From positions 310,001 to 374,000 of the IMG/VR virus record IMGVR_UViG_3300046660_000488: 64,000 nucleotides of DNA, one strand, 5' to 3'. This document shows positions 56,626 to 64,000 of this stretch, in pieces. Numbering within the stretch: position 1 is the first letter of the stretch; every line of letters starts with the position of its first letter. This DNA comes from a virus. The notes below the pieces were generated by a model. That model ran no database searches. It was not told the DNA's origin and worked only from the letters and a program-made list of their open reading frames with translations. Position numbers and translations under genes: made by a program.

Positions 56626-57042
56626 TCACGTCTCGCGGGTTTGACCCTTCGGAGGCGTGGGATAGGAGGGGTGCAGCGTCGGATCGTTGACGTTGAACAC
56701 CGTGAAAGATGGGCGCTGGTTGGTTCCCGAGAAACCGTAGCCCGAGCCCACGACGGGCTCGCCGAACGTGCCGTTCATGTTGTCGAAGCCGCCGGGCGTC
56801 AGCGAGGATTCCACGGCGCCGACCGTGACGATGTTCGGGCCGAGGATCATGCCCAGACCACCGGCGATGGCCTCCATGATTTCCTTGGGGTCGTGCTTGA
56901 CATCCAACTGGCGTCCACCCTTGAGGTGAACGGCCGACGCCGAATAGCCAAGGTAGTCGATTGGCGAGACTTGCACGATCTGGCCAGCCTTGACGTACGT
57001 GGTCTGATCGTTGCAGGTCGTCATTTCCAGAAACTGGCTCAT
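56626..57042 (-). CDS. hypothetical phage protein downstream of the clamp (138 aa)
   Basis: ATG 57042 overlaps the gp45 stop (ATGA). 138 aa: N-terminal ~65 residues look like an OB/SH3-type beta barrel (TYVKAGQIVQVSPIDYLGY...GGRQLDVKHDPKEIM), the C-terminal half is Gly/Pro/Asn-rich and disordered. Coupled to the clamp gene, so a replication role is possible. Confidence 0.65.
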   Translation of the reverse strand: MSQFLEMTTCNDQTTYVKAGQIVQVSPIDYLGYSASAVHLKGGRQLDVKHDPKEIMEAIAGGLGMILGPNIVTVGAVESSLTPGGFDNMNGTFGEPVVGSGYGFSGTNQRPSFTVFNVNDPTLHPSYPTPPKGQTRET

Positions 57043-57773
57043 GCGTTTGCTCTCATGACGTAGCTGTAGTCGCCGTAGGGTGTCTCGACTTGCACCGAGA
57101 TCACGCCACGGTCGGTGACGTTGAAGGTGGCGAGGTGGTTGCCCGCCTGCTTGAGGTATTCGAGGATCATCTTGACATCCCACTGGATGTCGCCTCTGAG
57201 CTTGCCTTCCACGCCTTCGGCGAAGACCATGCTCGCCCGGTGGGTCGAGGACGAGTCGTCGCCGAGGATGAAGTGGAGGTTGCCTTCCTCATCGGTGCGG
57301 ATGTCCACGGTCGTGTGGAACTCGCTGTACATGTTGTACAGTTGGTTGAATTCGGTGACCTTTTCCTTCTTGATCTCGACCGATACATCCCAAGGGATAC
57401 GGCCGATGATCGTCACGCTGGGCGCCGCTTCCGGGTTCATGACCCGATAGTCGGCCTTGCTGCGCGTTTTCGGGTTGCGGAACTCGATCTGCTCGACCGT
57501 GGTGGTGTCATTGTAGTCCCGGCGTTTGACCGCGACCGTGGCGTCCATCGACTTGTAGGACGCAAAGTTCAGCAGGCCCGACAGCAATTCCATGTTGGCC
57601 ATGCCGAATTCGCCGCTCAGATCAGCCAGCGGTTCCTTCAGCTTGCCCTCGAAGAAACGGATCATGTTCCCGTCTTCGCCTTTGATCAGGGTCTCAGTCT
57701 CTGAGCCGATCACGCGAACCACGGGGAAAAGGGCCGACGCCTGTTTGACGATGTCAGAAAGCGCGTCGCGCAT
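57039..57773 (-). CDS. 45: sliding clamp gp45
   Basis: Trimeric processivity clamp for gp43 and, in T4, co-activator of late transcription. 244 aa (T4: 228). Two-domain PCNA-like beta/alpha pattern; conserved end GDYSYVMRANA and FNQLYNMYSEF-like segment. ATG 57773 with TAGGAG upstream; a TTG one codon earlier is possible. AGTTAACCA element lies 26 bases upstream. Confidence 0.85.
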   Translation of the reverse strand: MRDALSDIVKQASALFPVVRVIGSETETLIKGEDGNMIRFFEGKLKEPLADLSGEFGMANMELLSGLLNFASYKSMDATVAVKRRDYNDTTTVEQIEFRNPKTRSKADYRVMNPEAAPSVTIIGRIPWDVSVEIKKEKVTEFNQLYNMYSEFHTTVDIRTDEEGNLHFILGDDSSSTHRASMVFAEGVEGKLRGDIQWDVKMILEYLKQAGNHLATFNVTDRGVISVQVETPYGDYSYVMRANA

Positions 57774-57798
57774 CAAAAAATCTCCTAAAGTATGACTC

Positions 57799-57807
57799 AG
57801 TTAACCA
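57799..57807 (-). promoter_or_regulatory. TGGTTAACT element before gene 45
   Basis: On the minus strand TTTGGTTAACTGAGTC, a near-full copy of the TGGTTNACCA element. Confidence 0.35.
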
Positions 57808-57829
57808 AAATGGAAAATGCGCGGCAATA

Positions 57830-58333
57830 TCAGTCTTGCTTGAACATCTTGAAGAGGGTCGCCGTAACGTCGTTCTCGAAACTGTAGACGGCGAAATTCG
57901 ACTTGATCTTTGGGGTGGGCGCGAAAATGGAATGGGTGGTGGTGATTTCGTACTGAACTGTCCAGCCGCCGCCTTTGCCTTGCGTCGCGATCCACAACGC
58001 ATCGCCTTCGAGCGCTCGTTTTTCGCCACAGTCGATCCGCACCTTGAACGGGAACGGTTCGGTTCGGATGACGAAATCGACCGCATGCTCAGCAGGTGGA
58101 TGGTAGTGCATCTTCCCACCGTCCTCAGACACGAACAGGATCGTGAATTCCGGTGGCAGGTGATCATGCAATTTGGCCATGCCCATCTGACGCGGGAGGA
58201 ACACGTGATCCTTCGTCACCGTGGGGTCAATCGGCTGGACGCCGACGATGGCCTTGGCGATGCGCTGGACTTCGCTCAGGACTTCGCTCAGGACTTCGTC
58301 TTCATCGTCAGGCAAATGTGAAGAATTCTGCAC
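57830..58333 (-). CDS. hypothetical protein between gp43 and gp45 (167 aa)
   Basis: GTG 58333 inside the polymerase 3' end, with AGGAG eight bases upstream. 167 aa; acidic start with a tandem EVLSEVLSEVQ, then a beta-rich domain. Position is where T4 has regA/62, but I see no resemblance. A T4-type replisome accessory role is possible. Confidence 0.65.
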   Translation of the reverse strand: MQNSSHLPDDEDEVLSEVLSEVQRIAKAIVGVQPIDPTVTKDHVFLPRQMGMAKLHDHLPPEFTILFVSEDGGKMHYHPPAEHAVDFVIRTEPFPFKVRIDCGEKRALEGDALWIATQGKGGGWTVQYEITTTHSIFAPTPKIKSNFAVYSFENDVTATLFKMFKQD

Positions 58334-61190
58334 CCATTCTCTCCTTGGTTTCTTCCATATTCCACTTCAGCACGCCAAAGAGGTTGTTGAGCTTGTTGTC
58401 GATGATCGTGGTCTCCATCGCCTCGTGGTTGAAGGGCAAGTCCTTGAACCACTGCGGGATTTGCAGTTCGTCGATGGGATATGCCACTTCCGAGACCCCA
58501 AGCATGTTGTGCTTGAGCTTGCAGACGACGATCTTGGAGCCGTCGCCGATCCGCATGGAGTACTTGTCGTCGAAGGTTTTGCAGAGCTTGTTCCAGTTCA
58601 TGGCGGCCTCGACGTGCGAGACCTTGTTGACCTTGACCTTCGTGCCCTTGCGGAGCTTCAGCGCTTCTTGGAACGACAGGTCGTTCACGTACTGCTTGCG
58701 GCTGACGTAGTCCGCCAGCGCCGACACCTTCTTAGGCGCGCCCTTGTCCCAGCCGGGCTTCGTCTTGAAGTCCTTCCGGAAGGCTCGGATTTGGTCGAAG
58801 ATGTTCGCCTTATCGACGCCGCAAAGCAGGTCCATCAGCACCTTGGACAGGAATTCCTGCATGTACTTGGGCGTGTCGGCGCGCTTCAGGTCCAGACCCA
58901 TGACCTTGAGCTTGCCCGGCTTGCCGTCGATATCCAGACGGTGGCCGTCCTTGTCGTACATCAGCACCGCGTATTTCTTCTTCTTGATGAAGAGGCCCTT
59001 CGACGCCACCAGTTCGCGACCGGCCTTGATCAGCCCGCCGCGCTCTTCGCCAGTGTTGAAGGTCCGGTTCATGAATTCGGGGAACGTCGCGTTGCACTGC
59101 TCAGCGATCTGGTCGTACAGTTCGATGGTCTGATCGCGGGTCCAGCCCTCGACGTCCTTGAACAGCATCTTCGCCGTGAAATACGAGGAGTCCGTGTCCG
59201 AGTAGATGATCGCGTCGCCGTCGATCTGGTACGTGCCCGTGATGATCTCGTTGATCTTCGAGTTCATGTGACGCACGACCGACCGGCCGGTCAGGGTGAC
59301 CGACTGACCAAGGCGCTCGTCATAGAACCGCAGGCCTTCGTTAAGCAGGGCGCCGTACAGCGAGTTCAGCAGAATCTTACGAGCCTGCTGGCGCTGATTC
59401 CAGAAGCCTTCCCAGTAGATGCAGAGTTCCTTCTGCTCCGGGGTCAGGTCGCCGGTCAGGGGCAGGTTCACCTCTTGGACGAACGCGGCTTCCGCGTCCT
59501 TCAGGGGCTTGCCTTCCTTGCGCTTGGTGAAAGCCTCTTCCTTGGCCTGCATCTGCTTACGTTCGGAATACCACTTGGCCAGCAGTTGCGGGATGATGCC
59601 GCTCTTCTTGGTCGAGAAGATCGTTCCGTTGGCAGTGACGCAGAGCTTGTTCGCCGGGTTGAAGATGTAGTCGTAGAACGACAGGCCCGTGAACGAACGC
59701 GACGTGCCGTCCTCGAAATCGACAACGAACGGGGTGTCGTCGCGGCGGTGCATGGCGTCCACCTCGAAACAGGCGAACACCCCTTCCCACGCTTCGGCCC
59801 GCTTCTTGGGACCAAGCTCCAGCACCTTCTTGTTGATGAAATCCATCGTCGAGCCCAGACGAATCTGGCCAACGATGGTCTCAGGGCTCATGTTGAGCGA
59901 CCGGATCACGGACGGGTACAGCGAGTTGATGTCCACGCAGCCGATCTCGTCCCACAACCCAGTCTTGGGCGGGGCGACATAGGCGCCGACGACCGGCGTA
60001 CGGCCGTCAACTACAGGCGGAGCCGGGCCATCATCGTCGTCGTTCTCGTAGCCGAAGTTGTCCTTGAATTCTTCTTCCTTCAGGACGTTCTTGCGGTCGG
60101 GCACGACGAAACCCATCGCGTGCATTTCGTTGATGATCGCGGTCTCGACCAGCGACACCGACCCGAGCGTCGTCTTCAGCAGCACACAGTTGCCGTGTGC
60201 GACTTGGTTCGAAAGCTCGATGAAGCGCTTCTTCTTGTCGATCTTGTACAGCAGCAGGGTATCCTGCCGATTGTATTCGATGAACTTGTGGAAGTCCTTC
60301 TTGTACAGGTCGTCCAGCGTCCCTTGGTATGGGACCTTGTTCTCCTTCACTTCGATTTCACCAACGAAATCGAGGCGGTAGGAGTGAAGTTGCTGGGTGT
60401 TGTGCTTCTGGTAGAGGTCCAGATAGTCAAGGTGGACCCGGCCGACCAGATCGTAGGTCTTATGAGTCCGCTTGAACTTCATGTACTCGCGCTCGCGCGG
60501 GTACTGGCGCCACAGGCACAGGTCGCGCGTGTAGTCCTTGCCCAGCACCCTCGTCATGCGGTTGACGATGTAGGGAATGTCGAAGCCGGTTGAATTCCAG
60601 CCCGACAGCACGTCAACGTCTTCGATCAGGTCGATGAAAGTCTTCATCAGTTCACCTTCGTTGGTGAACAGGAAGGTGTCTTCGATGCTGTCGGCGATGG
60701 CCTGACCATCCTCGTGGGTGTAGGTCGGCGGAAGCAGGACGAGCGTGACCAGACGCGAGATCGAAGTCAGATAGACAGAGATCGCGGTGATGGCGCTGAA
60801 AGGGTCCACGGTGGTGGCCCACCCACGGTCGGGGTTCCAGTCCACCTCAATATCGAAGAAGCCGATGTTGAGGACAGGCGCTTCCACACCCATGTAATGC
60901 GTGGCCAGCGAGCGGAACACCGGGTTGATGTCCGACTCGAAGATTTTGGGCGCGCGCTTGTTGCCTGTGCCACCCTGCATTTTCTCCAACTCCTTGCGGA
61001 ACTTGCCGCCGTGGTTGGTCGAGTATTTCTTGCAGGGGTCGCCGAAAATTGACTGGTGGGAACCGGAGTTGGCTTCGTAGTAGAAGACATACTCGGCGTC
61101 GTGTTCCGTGAGCACACGTTGACCGTTGTGCCGCTCCGCCACCAGAATCTTGTCGTTCTTGCGGTCGTGAATGGCGTCAACGTAGCTCAT
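58308..61190 (-). CDS. 43: family-B DNA polymerase gp43
   Basis: Replicative polymerase with proofreading exonuclease. 960 aa (T4: 898). Exo I FFDIEVDW with D113 and E115 as in T4; Pol motif A DINSLYPS, motif B region RKILLNSLYGALLN, motif C YSDTDSSY, and KKKKYAVLMYD. ATG 61190 is chosen because an AATAAATA box lies at 61220, which rules out the longer frame. No split or intron is visible. Confidence 0.96.
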   Translation of the reverse strand: MSYVDAIHDRKNDKILVAERHNGQRVLTEHDAEYVFYYEANSGSHQSIFGDPCKKYSTNHGGKFRKELEKMQGGTGNKRAPKIFESDINPVFRSLATHYMGVEAPVLNIGFFDIEVDWNPDRGWATTVDPFSAITAISVYLTSISRLVTLVLLPPTYTHEDGQAIADSIEDTFLFTNEGELMKTFIDLIEDVDVLSGWNSTGFDIPYIVNRMTRVLGKDYTRDLCLWRQYPREREYMKFKRTHKTYDLVGRVHLDYLDLYQKHNTQQLHSYRLDFVGEIEVKENKVPYQGTLDDLYKKDFHKFIEYNRQDTLLLYKIDKKKRFIELSNQVAHGNCVLLKTTLGSVSLVETAIINEMHAMGFVVPDRKNVLKEEEFKDNFGYENDDDDGPAPPVVDGRTPVVGAYVAPPKTGLWDEIGCVDINSLYPSVIRSLNMSPETIVGQIRLGSTMDFINKKVLELGPKKRAEAWEGVFACFEVDAMHRRDDTPFVVDFEDGTSRSFTGLSFYDYIFNPANKLCVTANGTIFSTKKSGIIPQLLAKWYSERKQMQAKEEAFTKRKEGKPLKDAEAAFVQEVNLPLTGDLTPEQKELCIYWEGFWNQRQQARKILLNSLYGALLNEGLRFYDERLGQSVTLTGRSVVRHMNSKINEIITGTYQIDGDAIIYSDTDSSYFTAKMLFKDVEGWTRDQTIELYDQIAEQCNATFPEFMNRTFNTGEERGGLIKAGRELVASKGLFIKKKKYAVLMYDKDGHRLDIDGKPGKLKVMGLDLKRADTPKYMQEFLSKVLMDLLCGVDKANIFDQIRAFRKDFKTKPGWDKGAPKKVSALADYVSRKQYVNDLSFQEALKLRKGTKVKVNKVSHVEAAMNWNKLCKTFDDKYSMRIGDGSKIVVCKLKHNMLGVSEVAYPIDELQIPQWFKDLPFNHEAMETTIIDNKLNNLFGVLKWNMEETKERMGAEFFTFA

Positions 61191-61219
61191 GAAATCGTAC
61201 CAGAGTTGGGAATGGGCAG

Positions 61220-61227
61220 TATTTATT
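61220..61227 (-). promoter_or_regulatory. late-type box AATAAATA before gene 43
   Basis: Minus-strand AATAAATACTGCC 29 bases before the polymerase ATG. A TAAATA box before a replication gene shows the motif is not strictly late. Confidence 0.55.
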
Positions 61228-61232
61228 GGCGG

Positions 61233-61260
61233 GGAGAGGGGCAAAATTTCCCCTCTCCCG
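61233..61260. terminator. 10-bp hairpin GGGAGAGGGG/CCCCTCTCCC
   Basis: Strong stem with an eight-base AT-rich loop after the dsbA-like gene but no T-run on either side; may be a Rho-independent-like pause or RNA end-stabiliser. Confidence 0.5.
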
Positions 61261-61283
61261 TATTATCCAGAGCCTTTTGGGGC

Positions 61284-61559
61284 TTAGATAACCTCGCCGC
61301 CGCGACCGGTGACTTCGAGGATTTCGTCCACGATGTCGTGGTTTTCCTTCTCGGCCTGACGCGAGGCCTTGTAGGCGATGCGGGCGGCCTTCATCAGGTG
61401 GGCGGGCTTCCAGCCGAACTCTTCGGCCAGCGCCTTCGCCGAGTCCTTCAGGCCTGCCTTCAGGTCGTCGGTCTCTTGGAAAATCTTGGTCGAGGCGTCC
61501 ATGAACTGGCCGAGCTTGACGCGGTCGTTGGTCGAGAGGGTTTCAACGTCGATAGCCAT
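61284..61559 (-). CDS. dsbA: DsbA-like double-stranded DNA-binding protein
   Basis: 91 aa. Small helical protein matching T4 DsbA style: a helix with KLGQFMDASTKIFQE, then DDLKAGLKDSAKALAEEFGW and KPAHLMKAARIAYK. In T4 DsbA binds late promoters and stimulates late transcription, which fits the TAAATA boxes. T4 DsbA (89 aa) has the same length. Assigned by motif style. Confidence 0.7.
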   Translation of the reverse strand: MAIDVETLSTNDRVKLGQFMDASTKIFQETDDLKAGLKDSAKALAEEFGWKPAHLMKAARIAYKASRQAEKENHDIVDEILEVTGRGGEVI

Positions 61560-61713
61560 GTGAAAATATCCGGCAAAAATGGTTTCAAGAAATCAGCCGG
61601 TGGAAATCCCCGGCTCACTTTCTGACCATATCGAACCGAAAAATTCAGCGCAAAATTTCGTTTACCAAGGCGGAGGGCTGGACATCGTTTCCCAGATTGC
61701 TACAGTGGCGTCC

Positions 61714-62001
61714 ATGGCAATTTCACATTACCTCGGGGTCGTCCTCGACCAGACAAGCTGGCCGCAGCCCGGTCACCGGATGCAGTTCACCGGCAAGGGT
61801 GGCTACGATGGCGAGATCGAGCATGCGTCCTCGAAATTCGAGCCGAACCAAATCCTGACCGTGAAGGAATTCGTGGTCGGCGGGTCGGCCAGCCGGGTCA
61901 TCTTCAATGAGATCGACGGCGGCTGGAATTCGGTCCTGTTCGAATGGCTGGACGATCCGCGTCCGCCCGAGGATGTGTCTCAATACGTGGACCCCGCCTG
62001 A
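61714..62001 (+). CDS. hypothetical phage protein (95 aa)
   Basis: ATG 61714. 95 residues, beta-rich with an acidic C-terminus. No family recognised. Coupled to the CoaD-like gene by one-base overlap. A CGTTTACCA element lies about 55 bases upstream. Confidence 0.65.
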   Translation: MAISHYLGVVLDQTSWPQPGHRMQFTGKGGYDGEIEHASSKFEPNQILTVKEFVVGGSASRVIFNEIDGGWNSVLFEWLDDPRPPEDVSQYVDPA

Positions 62002-62654
62002 TGGAAACCGTTGGCCTCTACGTCGGCTCGTTCGATCCGGTGACCCTTGGACACCTCGACATCGTCAGCAAAGCGATGAAGACCTTCGACAAGGTCATCG
62101 TCGGCAAGGGCTTCAACCCGAAGAAAAAACAATCCCTCCTGCATCCGGGCGTCGCAGCGGCTATGATCGCCCACGCCGCCAGAGAAGCGCTTGGCGTCGA
62201 ATTCGACACGCGAATCGCCAAGGGTGGTGAGATCGGCGAGGGCAAGGTCATCATCCGACATGACCGCAAGGACAAGCGATATCCCTCCACCGAGCAATAC
62301 CCTCGCGAAAACCTGCATCCGGCCTACACGTCGCTGGACGGCCGCCTGCACATCGGTGTCTACGAGGACGACATTTCGGCCTACGCAAAGCGCATGGGCG
62401 CCACCCATCTGGTGCGGGGCCTTCGGCAGGTCAGCGATTTCAACGACGAATTCACCCTGCACGGGGTGATGCGCGAGATTTCGCCTGAACTGATCCCGAT
62501 CCACATCATCTGCGACGCCAAATTCCTGCACGTCTCGTCGAGCACGGTGCGTGAACTGGCCAAGCTCGGCTACAACGACAACCTCGACTGGCTGGTTACA
62601 CCCACGGTCAAGGACATGGTGATCGACTGCACGGCGTCGGTGCTGCGCTGGTGA
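62001..62654 (+). CDS. coaD: CoaD-like phosphopantetheine adenylyltransferase with insertion
   Basis: Nucleotidyltransferase of the HxGH class; CoaD makes dephospho-CoA from ATP and phosphopantetheine. 217 aa against about 160 for CoaD. Motifs: GSFDPVTLGHLDIV at 9-22 (TxGH), VRGLRQVSDFNDEF at 138-151 (diagnostic for CoaD), and SSSTVREL at 179-186 (ISSTxVR). An extra ~50 residues (about 68-115, basic, RHDRKDKRYPS) sits before the VRG block. A changed substrate such as NMN is possible. Start on the last base of the preceding stop. Confidence 0.82.
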   Translation: METVGLYVGSFDPVTLGHLDIVSKAMKTFDKVIVGKGFNPKKKQSLLHPGVAAAMIAHAAREALGVEFDTRIAKGGEIGEGKVIIRHDRKDKRYPSTEQYPRENLHPAYTSLDGRLHIGVYEDDISAYAKRMGATHLVRGLRQVSDFNDEFTLHGVMREISPELIPIHIICDAKFLHVSSSTVRELAKLGYNDNLDWLVTPTVKDMVIDCTASVLRW

Positions 62655-62917
62655 TCCATCGCGGCTTGCATACGCGAGAGCGGCAGGAGTCCAAGGGCTG
62701 GAAGAGCATCGCGTGGTGCTCCACGCCGGTCTATGCCGGGACAACCATGGTTGGCCGGGACGTGGAAGGCGGTGGCTGGTTCCGCACTTTCCAGAAGGGT
62801 GGCATGCTGTTCTACTACCACGGGGTCGATGACCACGGTGGCCCGTTCGACGGCGGACCCTGCAAAACCAGAGCCGCCGCCGCGCGGCTGGCGTCTCGCC
62901 TGTTTATGAAAACTTGA
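62651..62917 (+). CDS. hypothetical phage protein (88 aa)
   Basis: GTG start overlapping the CoaD-like stop. 88 aa, Gly/Trp/Phe-rich, basic; no family recognised. Confidence 0.6.
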   Translation: MIHRGLHTRERQESKGWKSIAWCSTPVYAGTTMVGRDVEGGGWFRTFQKGGMLFYYHGVDDHGGPFDGGPCKTRAAAARLASRLFMKT

Positions 62918-63134
62918 CCACAAGCCTGATGCCATACTGATCGTCGGTCGGAGGATCGCGCATCAAGCTGATCCGCGCGTTGGTCGGCTTTTGGGGCGGC
63001 GGCAGGTTCGCCACGTGGCGCTGTATGGCTTTCGTGACGAATGCGACGACGTTGATGCCATAGTGACGCTCAGCGTCCTCAACGGCTTCGGATGTGATCT
63101 GGAACGTGACGCCGTCTACGGTGTGTGTTTGCAT
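62904..63134 (-). CDS. hypothetical phage protein (76 aa)
   Basis: ATG 63134 after GTAGGAGAG. 76 aa, soluble; no motif recognised. Converges on the previous gene with a 14-base overlap. Confidence 0.6.
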   Translation of the reverse strand: MQTHTVDGVTFQITSEAVEDAERHYGINVVAFVTKAIQRHVANLPPPQKPTNARISLMRDPPTDDQYGIRLVVKFS

Positions 63135-63145
63135 GGTGCTCTCCT

Positions 63146-63172
63146 ACGAAAAAGGGAGGGCCGAAGCCCTCC
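63146..63172 (-). terminator. intrinsic terminator after thyX
   Basis: GGGAGGGC/GCCCTCCC stem with TTCGG-type loop and TTTTT on the minus strand. Confidence 0.85.
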
Positions 63173-63178
63173 CGATCC

Positions 63179-64000
63179 TTATTTCTTCTTCTTGGTCTTG
63201 CCGATTTGAACAGGCGGTGTCTGGGGCGCGGTGTTGACCAGCAACTCAACCGCCTTGGGAAGGATTTCTTCCTCAAGCCTCTTGCTGGCGGCGGCCATCG
63301 ACTTGGTCAGTTCGCCGTAGGCGGGAAGGCCCCATTGCGTCGCGAATTCGCGAAGCTCACGGGGCGACATTTCGTACTTGTCGGCGAAGGCCTTATCCGA
63401 GCCCGCTTCAAGAAGCGCGTCGGTCCACCAGACCTTCGGCGCGCTCGGGCACGCCAGCAGGGCCTTCAGCAGCGAAGTCTCCATCCGCGAGTTGTGGGTC
63501 GCTTGGCGGATGTAATCCTCGAAAGCCTGAACCGACTCGGGGAACAGCGGCTGGATCAGGTCATAGATCGCGTTGGCGACGTCGCGGATTTCCCGCTGAG
63601 CATGCGGGTCCATACGCAGACGCAGAAGGTGGAACAGGTTGTGGAGGTCTTGCTTCCAGTACAGTTCCGTGTAGTTGCCGGTCGGTAGGATCGTGCGGGC
63701 CAGTTCGCGAGCGATGCCGCCGAAATCGTCGCTCAGCAGCGGGTCGGCTGGATCATACGGATCGCACCAGACATCGCGCTTGTTTTCTCCGCGATCACCA
63801 AGCAGGGCCTTGTAGATGTCGTAGGACGTGCGATTGGCTTGCTCGATCATCCAACGAACGCCGGTCTTATCCTCGTCCGAGAGGTCACCGGAGCGGCCCT
63901 GTTTGTTGTCCTTGGACTGGGGCGCGATGTAATCGGGCTCGGGCATGTAGAATTCGTCGGTCATGACCGAGTAACGACCCGAGTACTCGTTCAGGCTGGC
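63179..64000 (-). CDS. thyX: flavin-dependent thymidylate synthase ThyX, partial (N-terminus outside window)
   Basis: Makes dTMP from dUMP using FAD/NADPH and methylene-THF. The frame is open to the window edge. The first visible residues ASLNEYSGRYSV match the ThyX NE-S-x-RY motif, followed by DEFYMP. Further on: GIARELARTILPTGNYTELY and HNLFHLLRLRMDPHAQREIR, the conserved ThyX C-terminal block. The RHR flavin motif should lie upstream. A C-terminal extension of about 100 residues ends in Lys (KTKKKK). Complements thymidine kinase. Confidence 0.92.
   Translation of the reverse strand, partial: ASLNEYSGRYSVMTDEFYMPEPDYIAPQSKDNKQGRSGDLSDEDKTGVRWMIEQANRTSYDIYKALLGDRGENKRDVWCDPYDPADPLLSDDFGGIARELARTILPTGNYTELYWKQDLHNLFHLLRLRMDPHAQREIRDVANAIYDLIQPLFPESVQAFEDYIRQATHNSRMETSLLKALLACPSAPKVWWTDALLEAGSDKAFADKYEMSPRELREFATQWGLPAYGELTKSMAAASKRLEEEILPKAVELLVNTAPQTPPVQIGKTKKKK

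Noticed and set aside
58221-60593. 790-codon plus-strand frame antisense to the DNA polymerase
   Set aside because: Composition typical of an antisense shadow; gp43 with all motifs is certain on the other strand.
1-64000. CRISPR arrays, insertion sequences, integrase or attachment sites
   Set aside because: No regular direct repeats with spacers, no transposase or recombinase motifs and no lysogeny genes seen.

Overview
The window is a contiguous piece of a large, strictly lytic, T4-like myovirus genome. Hallmark T4-superfamily proteins are all present: baseplate hub gp26 and a gp51-like partner, portal gp20, prohead protease gp21, scaffold gp22, major capsid gp23, family-B DNA polymerase gp43, sliding clamp gp45, clamp loader gp44, a FEN-type 5'-3' exonuclease and a DsbA-like DNA-binding protein. 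Nearly every base is coding, genes overlap by ATGA-type junctions, and there is no integrase, CRISPR array or rRNA. Coding DNA is GC-rich with strong third-position bias, which with the style of several genes suggests an alphaproteobacterial host (Caulobacter/Brevundimonas, Sphingomonas or rhizobial type). The host cannot be fixed from the sequence.

Layout. (1) About 1-9060: an accessory region of short, mostly unknown genes. It includes a divergent pair of a predicted ADP-ribosyltransferase (minus) and a NADAR-domain ADP-ribosyl-guanine hydrolase-like protein (plus), and a helix-turn-helix protein. (2) 9.1-13.9 kb: tyrosyl- and tryptophanyl-tRNA synthetases with a bactofilin-like repeat protein between them, a PRPP synthetase and a PD-(D/E)XK-type nuclease. 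(3) 13.9-15.9 kb: a string of tiny genes including an RNase HI, a one-module VOC protein and a zinc-ribbon Nudix hydrolase. (4) 15.8-28.5 kb: virion genes (gp26, gp51-like, tape-measure-like protein, gp20, core proteins, gp21, gp22, gp23, beta-helix protein). (5) 28.6-32.1 kb: small accessory genes. (6) 32.1-42.8 kb, almost all minus strand: PhoH, thymidine kinase, HAD nucleotidase, clamp loader, GroES-like co-chaperonin, lysis genes (holin candidate, o-spanin, i-spanin), a DnaE-derived fragment and an adhesin-like tail protein. (7) 42.9-47.8 kb: HNH endonuclease, RNA ligase, phosphatase-kinase and HD hydrolase (an RNA-repair set), then an M16 zinc peptidase. (8) 47.9-51.3 kb: two conserved phage proteins, a membrane protein and a three-PAS-domain protein. 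(9) 51.3-64 kb, mostly minus: exonuclease, a six-repeat protein, gp45, gp43, DsbA-like, CoaD-like adenylyltransferase, and the C-terminal part of ThyX running off the end.

Regulation. Two intergenic signal classes stand out. A T4-late-like box (NNTAAATA, a perfect TATAAATA before phoH) precedes mainly structural and lysis genes and the ADP-ribosyltransferase. A near-palindromic TGGTTNACCA element, often merging with a TTGAC -35, lies about 25-70 bases before prs, the NADAR gene, the clamp, the exonuclease, HNH and M16 genes. In at least four genes the TAAATA box ends only 4-6 bases before the start codon, predicting leaderless mRNAs.

Working together: the DNA genes form a T4-type replisome fed by TK/ThyX/nucleotidase. 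The virion block builds a T4-type head. The accessory genes are unusually rich in NAD/ADP-ribose, PRPP and CoA chemistry (ART, NADAR, Prs, Nudix, CoaD-like) and in RNA or translation repair (two aaRS, ligase, Pnkp, HD), which points to counter-defence and host takeover. The strongest candidate for an undescribed system is the virion-targeted ART paired with an early-expressed NADAR protein.
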